A DNA stretch of 64,000 nt, taken from NCBI RefSeq assembly GCF_029873635.1, contig NC_080423.1:101990991-102054990 (forward strand), in the 5' to 3' direction. Under the pieces are notes generated by a model, which was not told where the DNA came from, ran no database searches, and was given only the letters and a program-made list of their open reading frames with translations. Made by a program: the position numbers and the translations under genes. Positions within the stretch are counted from its first letter, which is position 1. Each line of letters begins with the position of its first letter. This DNA is from Malania oleifera (lineage: Eukaryota > Streptophyta > Magnoliopsida > Santalales > Ximeniaceae). Positions 36,094 to 48,000 of this stretch are shown piece by piece.

Positions 36094-39000
36094 TTACTTG
36101 TGAATTTTGAAGCCATATATTCTGGGAATAAAGCTCTGCTGCACCTTCTGTGGCTTGAGGTGGCCGTGAGTCATCAGAAACAAATGAGGAAATGTTGTTC
36201 CAAAATAAGCCCCATCAACTTTGAGAATAGTCAAAGAAACTTCGAAATAATTACGAGCAATAATGCTTAAAGAGAGCAGTTTTGCATATACAAGTGGGAA
36301 AAAAAACACTAGATAATACTAATTCACTTTGAAATTTTAATTTGCCAAAAAGCACTGGATAACAGAGCCGTTGCAAGTAATCCATATGAAATTTAAATTT
36401 GCATACACAAACAAATGCTAAAAAACAACAATAGATGCCAGAGCAGTTGCAAGTAATCCATTTGAAACCTTAATTTGCATATACAAAAGAATGGAAGAAA
36501 TAAATACACACACAAACCAAAACAAACAAGGTAAAGAACGATAATCTGCAAAGAGATTTTCCCCCTAAACAACTCCCTCATTACCAGCCTAAGAAGATGA
36601 AAAACTTTGAGAAAAAGAACTCTTTCGATCTATTAAGTATACATGTTACCCCCATATGATTTTCTATCGCCATCATTTGAGTTTGTGAGACCTTTAATGC
36701 ACCTTTTCAATGCCCTTTGTTCACATTATCAATATTCCACCCTGTTTTCCTTAATACTTGACTTTAAAATATTAAACTAGGGAAAAGTAAAGAATTCAGT
36801 TTACATCGTAATTAGATAAAAGCAACAGAATGATAAAAAATAACCCAAAATAACTAAAGAGGGAGTTAATCAAACTTCAATTGCTACAATCTAGGAAATA
36901 AACTAGTCCCTCTAAATCATTATCAAAATAACTCCTTTGATTCGAGTATTTTCACTCAAAAGTGAACAAAATAAAAATCAAACAGATTTTTTCTTAACTA
37001 GGAGGGTAGATCGTTTATCATTTAAGACTTGTGAAGTTATCCCAGGTGAAAGCTTAACCACACAACATAGAGTTTTAGTGTTAGATATATGTATTAAAAA
37101 ATGGAAGAAAAATGATAAAATAAATCAATGTAAGAGAACTAGATGGTAGAACCTAAAGGGAGAAAATATAATAAAATTTAAAGATAAAATGATCAAAGAT
37201 GGTGAAAGGACTATAGAGGATGATGTAGACACAAACACTCTTTGGAGTAGGATAGCTAGTTCTATTAAAAAAAAAGTCAAAAGAGATTTTAGGTGAGTCA
37301 AGAGGAAAATTCTCGAATAGCAAAGAAAGTTGGTCGCGGGATCAAGATATTAAAAAAGCAGTAAAGACAAAAAGAATTTGGTATAAAGCATGACAAAATG
37401 TAGAAACATGGATGACTTTGAAAAGTATAAAGAGACAATAAATGATGCAAAAAAGATCGTTCGTGAGGCTAAACATAGATCATTTAATAATTTGTATGAT
37501 AGATTAGATACAAAAGAAGGGGAAAGAGGTATATTTAAACTTGCTAGAGTTAGAGAAAGAAAAAGTAAGGACTTAGGTAATGTAAAATGTATAAAAAGTG
37601 AGAATGATATTGTCTTTGTTAAGGAAGAAGACATAAAAGAAAGAAGGCGAAATTACTTTAGTAAACTATTTAATAAAAACCAAATAGAAGGCTTAAACTT
37701 GGAATTGACAAATGAGGAAAAAACTAAAAATATTATATTTATTCACAAGATTAGAGTCAACAAAGTTAAGTTTGCACTAAAGAAATATGGAAAATGAAAA
37801 AGCTATAGGACCGAATAACATTGCAATTGAAGTTTGGAAATGCTTAGGTGATAATGGAATTATAAGGTTAAGTAATTTATTTAACACAATTTAAAAACTA
37901 AGAAAATGTCAGATGAATGGAGGAAAAACACTTTAATACCTATATACAAAAATAAAGAAGATATTCAAAACTATAATAACTATAACGAAATTAAACTTAA
38001 GAGTCATACAATGAAACTATGGGAAAGGGTAGTCGAACAATGAATGTCCCAATGAATGTCTCAGAAAATCAATTTGGTTTCATGCCTGGGAGATCTACTA
38101 CAGAAGCTATATATCTTTTAAGAAAATTAATGGAAACGTTTAGGGAAAAGAAGAGGAATTTACATATGGAATTTATTGATTTAGAGAAAACATATGATAG
38201 GGTACTTACGGAAGTTCTATTATAGGTTTTAAAAAAAAAAAATAGTATGTAGTAGGTATACTAATGTCATTAAGGATATATACGATGGAGTAATGACTAG
38301 TGTGAGGACTATAGGTGGAGAGACTGGAGAATTTCCAATTATAATAGGTATATATCAAGGATCTGCTTTGATCAACTAACTGGGAGTATCCAAAATGAGG
38401 TTTCATGGTATATGTTGTTTGCAGATGATATTGTATTGATTGATGAAACTAGGGGTGGAGTAAAGGCTAAGTTAGAATTATAGAGAGAAGCTTTAGAGTC
38501 TAGAGGCTTTAGGATAAGTAGAAATAAGACTGAATATGTGAAATGTAATTTCAATAATAGTAAGAGGAATATTAGAGACAAAGTTAAACTTGATGATGTA
38601 GAAATAAATAGCACTCGTAGATTTCGATACCTTGAATCTATTATGCAAGTTGAAGAAGAAATTGAAGAAGATGTAATGCATAGAGTTAAAGCAAGTTAGG
38701 TAAAATAGAGAAGTGCTTCAAATGTGTTTTGTGGTCGTAGAACACCCTTAAAATTTAAAAAAATAAAAGTTTTATAGAATGACTCAAAGACCAGCTATGA
38801 TATATGGATCAGAATGTTGGGCAACTAAGAAACAACATATCCAAAAAGTGAAAGTTGTCGAAATGAGAATGCTTAAATGGATGAATGATATAACATTGAA
38901 AGAGAAATTAAAAAATGAACATATTTGTAGTAAGTTAGGCATAACTCCTATAGAAGATAAGATAAGGGTAGAGCAACTCAGATGGTTTGGGCACTTACAA

Positions 39001-42000
39001 AGTAGGCCACATAGTGCGCCAATGAGGAAGAGTAAGTTATTGTGAGGAGCAGTAGAAGGGATAGGGGTAGACCTAAAATAACTTGAAATAAAATAGTATG
39101 GATTTAATAGCCCTGAAGTTGTCAAAAGAAATTGTCCATGTTCGCATATATTGGTGGAAAAGGATTCATGTAACCGACTCCACCTAGTGCGATCTAAGGC
39201 TTAGTTTTGTTGTTGTTGTTGTATTCAAGCATTCTCAAAAAAGATTATAGCCTGTTTAAAAATTATTTTTTCATTTTCAATTTTTTAAAGAATTACAAAA
39301 AAATATGCAACTTTTTCCCAGTTCTCCAACATTTGCATAGAAAAGTAGGAAAACATTTTTTCCACCTTTCCCATAGAAATGTTGTAACACTAGAAAACAA
39401 GATGACATTTTTGTAATTATTTGGGAAACTAAATATTGAAAAATGGTTTTCCACAATTAAACAAACCCTTAATGTCATCGCCCATTCAAAGATGCAATAC
39501 TAAAAGTTCAGATACTAAGTTTTTCAAAAACTAGATAAGATCAAATAGGAGTAGTAGTGCAAAGGCTCTATTGACACATTAATATGGATGATTCTCAAAA
39601 CCCAAGAAGATAACTAATATCCCATGGATCCAGAAAAATGTGGAGATTGTCTCACTATGGTAAGTTTTGTTTAGAATGATAGTTCACAAGAAGACTTCCA
39701 ATAAGAGATTGGAAAAAACATTATCTATTTTGTTCCCCAGTCCACAACAAATACAAGCATCACAAATATGATTTAAAAAATCATGTCACGACAAATATCT
39801 TTCCATGTACCATCGACTCGACATGGCACCATGTGCACTACTCCAAGTTTTGGGACACAGGCTTGAAAGTGCAACAGTTACAGCTATCATGAGATTGTTT
39901 ATCCAGCCATCAAGAGTGAACTAATCCCATGCATCACCAAACTATGGTGAAGCATCCCAGAAAGTTCAGCTGGCAGATGCATGAAATGAATCACAAAACA
40001 AATCCAGGCACCCAGCCGCCAAATAACCTAAGCACAAGATAACTGTGGGTTTTCAATAACACTTAAAAGAAACATTGAGGGACCATTTAGTTGTGAAAAA
40101 CAATTTCCATGTTTCCTCTTAGTTTTCCAAAGAAGTACAAAAGCTGCCAATTTTTCAGTTTTACAACATTTGTACAAAATAAATTAACAATAATAAAAAA
40201 AATGTGTATTATTTTCTTGTGAAAATATTATCTTTTATTATTTAATTTTTCAAATAATTACAGAAATACCACTTTGTTTTCCAATTTTCCAAATTTATAT
40301 ATGAAATTTGAAGAAAATTTTTTATTATTTTCTAGATTTCTAACTTCTTTCCTTGCAATGGGAACATGGAACTTGGATCTTGGACTTCGATTCATGTGGA
40401 TTATGAATTGAGTTTCTTCCAAATCCGCATAAATCCAAACTCAAGCCCCAAAACTCATGATCTCAAATACTACCTTACATAATTTTTGGAAAATTAAAAA
40501 ACAAGTTGTCCTTTTCGTAATTATTTTCAAATCTACAAATAAAAAATGAAAATTTATTTTGCACAACTAAACAAAATCTTCATTTTCAACCCCTTTTAAT
40601 ACGAATCCTGGAATACTAAAAAAAAAAAGAGAGAAATTTTTATAATTATTTGGAAAACTAAAAAATGAAAAATGGAAAATGTTTTTCACAACTAAACAGG
40701 GCCTTATATTCTTCTCTTAGACTCTTATACTAGCTTAAGACTAGGGCATTTTGTGATTATAATGAATGACCCTATTTTGGCTGTAATTTTAACTGCAGGC
40801 AAAGCACCCTAGTGTATCACACTGTCATTGCCCTTGGGGCAACTAAAGCCAACTTGATTAACGCAAGTGTTGAAAGCAAACACAAATGCTAAGAAAAGCC
40901 TGCAATGCAGTAGTTATAAGGATACTTTCTTGGGATTTGGATCGAGGTTCATAAATATCTTCACATTTCGGACAGTATATTTTCACGCAACATGATCGGG
41001 GGACGTCGAAGAGACCAGCAGGAAGGCATCGTTGTCCACTGCACTGAACTTTTGGGCATGTCCCGAAATCATAGTTCCTGTACTTATCTAACTGAAAACA
41101 CAAGGATGCAGAATATTTGCCATGGTAAAGTTTTGAATTGTTAAACAAAGCCATAACAATCACTTAAAAGCTTGGAAAACATCTCACCATTGCAGACATT
41201 CCTTTGCCAGTTAATATGTATCGAGCATGAATTAGACCATACAGCATCTCTGCAGCTGACTCAACCAATTCATTCTGCTCCTCAGTAAGCATATCATCTA
41301 TAGATATCATGTGAGGGCAAAAAGGCAAACTAGTAAATTTTGGACAGAAACAAAGAGATGGATTAAGAACACGACTTTGGGCAATTAATGTGTCTAATCA
41401 ACATTTAGTCGATTGAACTATCTAGATGTATCAATTCCATGAAATGCCTGCACATAATTTCTGGGGCCAAATGATCAAAATTTCCCTTGGATGTGCCCCA
41501 AAAACTATAATGTACATCCAGATGCTTGAAGTTCATGTCAAGCACATACAATATGCACACCTAATTAACTAGTCTGAAATAACATATAATATAAGCAACA
41601 CAATACTACATGCAATTCATATCAACACACAGTCAGTTTTCCAAGAACCAGCTTTGAGCCATAAAATCCACACATCAATTTCATTGTGGACACTTAGAAA
41701 GGTGGATGTACAGCCCCCCATTGAGCATCCCCTGGCCCAATGAGCCTCCCCATGTACCCCCCGGAAAAAAATATGCCATACAAAAATAGCCTCAATAAGA
41801 GACAGCCAAGCTAATAAATTGGGCAAACCAACCCACGGATTAAGACTGATAAAGCCTGTAAACAAGCTCAAGCCCAGTTTTAAACCAAGTTTTTGGTCCC
41901 GCTATCACAATTGTCCAAACCAAATCGCCAACCCTTATGCACTTCTTAAGTAGGTAGGTAGTGATAGGGCTTTTCTTTCTGGTGTTAGGGGCGTAGGGGT

Positions 42001-45000
42001 TTGAAAAATGGGATTGAGCCAGACTCATGCAGTGCTCACCTAGCACAGAGCTTATAAAAGAACAAAGGAACCAAGGCACACTGCCATCCAATAAAGGAAT
42101 AAAAGGCAGCTAAGCACATGCCCTACAAGTTGTAAATTGTAAGCAAAAGAAGATACGAACAAGTTCTTTTTTCTAACATTTACGTAGTTATATATCAGGT
42201 AATGCAAAAGCAAATGCACATTCACAGAGAGTAGCACATGTTTGAGTCTAGGGTTTATCAGCCTCGCAAGAAATTTGGGGGAGGCAGGCAAAGCTGCCTA
42301 AAGCTATCTTACACAGAGCCAGCTATAAGTGGGAGTGTTGTTCACTAGGCCAAACTCTTTTTTATGTAATTAAATCTAACTTCAAAACTGCACTAAACAA
42401 ATAATGAGATGATCAATTCAAACAAAGTAATCTTGTCGGTTAAAGAATTAAACCTCACCATTAGATGTTTCAACATCCAAAATCAAATCAAGCGCATCAT
42501 CATAATAAGGAATTTGACTGCTCAACCCAAAAAGATTAAAATCATCTTGGATGTAGTCATCATCAACTTCACAGAAAAATTCATTTCCTTTCTGGTTGCA
42601 AAACCATGAGATCCAAGAAGTGTAATCCCCATCAGAGCCACTAACATCTGAATCTTCTCTGCTTGTCTCAGATTCATCTGCAATTAAAAAAATGTGAACA
42701 TCATCTATGAATTATTTATAATGAGGGCACAAGCTCCAGGTTATTATTCACCAAAAATTGATTAAAAAAAAATTAAATTAAATAGGGCCAAAAATACCGA
42801 CATCCCAGGTTTGACAAAAGTTACAGACATTCCCTCGCTTCTAAAAAAATTCCACTGACCTCCCCTAACACTAACCTTTTTTCATAAATGGCGCAGATAC
42901 AATTTTTTTTCTGAAATTTTGTCCTTGTGATCTCTGCACATCTCTGACTCATTAGTCGTTACTCGTTTTTTCAAGCAATTTCAAATGCTTCTCTCTCCCC
43001 AAAAACTACCTGTCAAATCCAATTCCTCCAAAGGGTCATTTAATTACTTTGATATTCCCATTCCAAATTGACCATCCTCATCAAAGAGCTTTATTTGCCA
43101 TATGCAGTGTGGGGGCCGCAGTGCCCCTGCCAAAGACACTGCTGACCATGTCACCATGGTAAGGGAGTCTTCCTATCAAATCCAATACCTCCAAAGGGTC
43201 ATTTAATTACTTTGATATTCCCATTCCAAATTGACGATTCTCATCCAGGAGCTTTATTTGCCATATGCAGTGTTGAGGATGCAGTGCCCCTGCCGAAGAC
43301 AGTGCTGACCATGTCACCATGGTAAGGGAGTCTAATGGCATATTCTCCAACCATGCTGAATGCCTCTATATTCAATTGTGCAATTCTAATGTACTATGGA
43401 TTGGAACAAAAAAAAAATTTGTAGCAAAAGAAGAAGTTCATTGATAGATCTGGTGACCAGGAGAATAGGACATCTCCTTAAAAACATCTTGGATAATCCA
43501 GATATAAAATTAAAAATACAAAAAAAATAAGAATCAAAAAAGAAAGGAGAACAAGAAAAAAAAACCAGCACACACTATCAATCCAACAAATATCAACAAT
43601 TGCACTAAATATTGGAAAACCTCACCACCTTAAAGTTCCCATGACCCACACAGTAAAGAGAAGCCATGTAATGAATCTTCTCGCAAACCAGCAGAGACAA
43701 CAACTTCTTCCCCGAGAAAATATATGCATTGCGTTCCAGCAACAGCCCCCAAATTACTGCAAAAAAGCACATCTCCAGAGCACTGCCCTGTCCTTTTTCC
43801 TACCAAAACCAACAAAAGGAATTGCCAAAATGGACAAACCAACCATTCTCCAAAAAAAACAAATAACTTATTCCTGTGTTGGAATAAAATTCGAGTACTG
43901 GCCCAGGGTAAAAAGTGCAAAAACCCCATTCAAATCATAGTTACCCAGGACGCTGTAAGTTCTAGTCATGGTACTGGTACAGGTATGGAGTATGTAACTT
44001 AGCACATGGTAGGTGAGGGGTAGGCTTCATAGTTTTAAATAGTGGTAGCAGGTAGCATGGTGTAATGGTGACGAGTGTAGTGAGAAGCAGGAGAAGCGAT
44101 TATTATATACTGGGAAACAAGTGCTACAGTCAACTTATCCATATTTATATTTTTGCATGTTTTAAGCTCTTAACTCTTATTTAAACGAAAAACTAATCCA
44201 TTTTGGATCATTTAGTTCAACTAGCCAACATTGTATAGACAACATTTAATTAAATTTCTTTTGACAGAAATTATATTTTTTTCTCTTTCATTAGCAATCA
44301 TGAATTTTCCTCAAGCACAGACAACCTGATCCAATTATAAAGTTGGACGTTTTAAGCTTCTAACTCTTATTTAAAAAATAATAATAATAATAATAATAAT
44401 AATGTATTTTGGATCATTTAACTCAACTTGCCAACATTGTTTAGTAGGATAATAAATTTTACACTGACTTTAAATTGCTATTGACAGAAAAATTATATTT
44501 TTCTACATTCCTTAATCATGTGTAAAAAATAGAATACATTAGCATATAATATGTATTCTCCATTAATCTATTAGACACATAAAGCATACAACAAATTAAA
44601 CATGTTCTTTCGTTTTATTAGTTAAAAGTAATAACAATCTAATAAATTTAGACAAGAAAGTTATATTGTATAACCTAAATTTTAAAAATATAATATTATA
44701 ATCATAAGATATATCATTAAAAAAATAAAGTATTAACAACAAGAACAAGACAAAAACTAGAAAATGAAAGAATGTGAAGTTGAACAGCATAGAAAATTAT
44801 CAAATTAATAATATTATCAAAATAAATAAGTTTTTTAAATACAGCATTTTTCATATAAAATTGTTAGTTAATGTGTATCTTGTGAATGTTACAAAAAAAA
44901 TAAATAAATAAATAAATAATTCTAGATCACTATCATCTTCATTATAACCTTAGCCCCCTCTATTAACATAGTTAATCAAGATTGACTTACGAAAGGAAAA

Positions 45001-48000
45001 ATGAGGGAAAATGAGAAGAAAAGTATAAAAGTAAAAGATTATTTTTTATGCAACAGTCCTGCAACAACCGTAATGGTCCCATGAGAGCACTTATATTACG
45101 GTACTGGTCCATAATAGATAGTACGGCTGCAATTTTTGTTCATGCCAATTTAGCAGTGTTAAACACTATCAAGATCTCAAAAATCCTCTATGCAACAGCA
45201 TTTCGTAATGGCCCCAGCTGCTAAAATAGGCTTAGTTGGTTTGCTATTTTGGATTAAAGGTATGCTTTAATGCATTTATATAGGCCATTCACTAAATACA
45301 TTAGGACGTTAACTCTTTTTTAGCCAAATATATCTTGATTAAGAGTTTATTTGTAGAAACAAAATAAGGTGAGGCATTAAGATCTAATAACATAGTTATT
45401 TTAACAATTTGACACGTACAAAAGATATTGAAATGATGGGATTGTGGCAAAAATATAAAAAGTTGAGGTTTACTTATTTAATAGGTTGGCATGTAACATG
45501 AATGTTGAGAGAAAGGTCTACTTTGTTCTTTTAAAAATATGTCTCTTACTGTTAATAGACGTACCTAAATTGTACTTTGTTTGATCATTCCAAAACAGAG
45601 AGGAGGTGAGAAAGAGGAAGAAGGAGAGGGAAATTGGAGCTGCCTTGACTGTGGTTTCAAGAGAAAGCAAGAACCACAAAGAAAAATTAGGCAGCTGCTT
45701 CCTCTCTTTCAGTTGAGGTGTCATATTGTAAAAGTAAATATTAAGCTCGGACCATCAATTCAAACTTCGAATTAGTGAATTGGAATCAGAGCCAATTCAA
45801 ACCACTAAAATCTGAATAGTTTGGGGGTTGCTCGGTTAAGGTGAGTTAAAACATCAAAATATGTGTATTTTTTCACTTTAACCCTATCACAAATTTATTT
45901 TAAAGATTAAAATTTTGATTACAATCAAAGAATATAAAATTTATTTTTATATTATTCTTTTCTTTCTCAACTTTTATTTTCCTCAAATTCTTTCCACATC
46001 TGAAAAGCATATTCCAATTGAAGAAAATTGAAGGAAAAAACAAAGAGGAAAGCTGTTTTTTTTTTTTTTTTTTCCTTTTCCTCAAGTCCCTTGCCAAGAA
46101 AATCTGGAGAAGAGACATGCTTCTTGAATAAAACTCAACCAAAGAAGGGTAAGCACATGAAATGCCACTGCCGTGCTGCCAGACATCACAAAAAATTGAT
46201 TCAAGTTCTCACTTTTTGATTTATTCAAGGTTTGCCATGAAGAAATCCCTTGTTCCTGGTTCTCTGCAGACAGAAATAGCTTTTAAAGAATTCATGGAGT
46301 TGAAGGTAGCACTCTAAATTAGGAAGGGTGTGACAAGGGAAGAGGGAGGATGGCAGCAGCAAGACCAGCCATCCCTGCCCCATTATCACAATTCTTGCCA
46401 TCTTAGCCACCATTGTTGCCAAAACACTAGCTTGTTGGTTCCATCAGCACAGAGAACAAGGAGAACAAGCGACAGACAGAAAACATAGCAAAGCTCAAAG
46501 TAAGCAAGTGTGAGGTGAGATTGAGTTACAGGTATGGAGCAAACTTCGAGGAGAGTGTATGGTGTTTGGACTCTTCAGCCACCAAATCCTTTCGCAGGGG
46601 ACAAAGTGGATGAATGATAGGGGAGACGGGAATAGAGTATATGGCTATGCATATCTCGTGCAGAGCTCAGGTCCATTTTAAGATTTTTTTTTTTTTTTTG
46701 ACTCACTAAATAAGAGAATTAGAAGGGAAGTAACTGAGGAAGAGATCCACATCGTTCTTCTTCTTCTTCTTCTTGAAATTTTCTTTTCATTTTTCATTTT
46801 TTAATTGAATAGGATTAGGGTTTCTTAGGATTGCAGTGAATCTTTTACATCATGATTGGGTCACTAATTTTAGCTATTTGGATTGCGTGCTGTCACTGGT
46901 ACGCAAAGGAACCGTAACATAACAACTTATCAGGAAAATCATCAGCCAATCATGGCCACACAATGCTCATCAGTTACAAAACTGCTATCACTAGCTGAAA
47001 ATCCTGCCCAATTTTAAAACAATGATCCGAGCCCAATTTTTTTTTTTTTTTTTTAAAACCCAAGCCCAATTTTAAAACCCATTTTTACTCATAAGTAATA
47101 GTTTGGCCACATATACTTATACCGTTATGTGGCTAAAATGACAGAATTTGACATAATGAAGAAAGGGATTAAATTAAGCACTCTGTGTTAGCTCGAAAAG
47201 GGTGAAGGCTCTTCTGATAAAATACAGAATGTGTGTTGGTATGGTGGGGAGGTAGTTGAGAGTAACCGAGAGTGCTTGATGGAAATGGAGGTCTTGAGCC
47301 AGATGCTAATTCATCATAATTTCCATTTGCTCCTCCACCAGCATCATCTAATGATTGAAAAACAGTTTGAATATATATGGCCATTACATAAAATAGATTG
47401 AGCACAGAGAGACAGATTTTCTTTAAAACATATTGTAATTAATTATGAGAAAGGGGCCAGGACGTGGGGATTGGATTGAATAGTATTGAAGAATTGATAG
47501 AAAACTAGACAAAAGTAAATTCAACAGGCTAGGAAGTGTATTGATTACTACTAGAAAAAACTACGAATTGCTACAAACACTGTTAGCTCAAAAAAAACTT
47601 AAAACTGATCTCAATCCATCAATTTCATAATGGATCTAATTTTATTCAATAGACCATTCTAAATAATTGATTTGTTACCTTCAAATGCCCGGCAAGACAG
47701 AAATGGATCCATTAGAACCCCACAATTGACAACCGCAGTGCTCTAAGTAGATCTCACAAATTTCCAAAAGCAAACAACCCACAACAATTTTTTTTATAGC
47801 ACAAGAAAATTATATTAACGGGAAAAAAGTTTACAAGAGGGAGAATGAGAAATCTCCCAAAGAAAATCTGGAAAAAATCAGAAAAAACAACTTAAACCTA
47901 CAGGAAAAAAAAAAAAAAAAAAACCCTCAACAAAGCAGCATGTCGTCCAGTCTCTTTAAATCCCTTGGAAACTATTTGCTCTGAAAAAACCAAAACTAAC

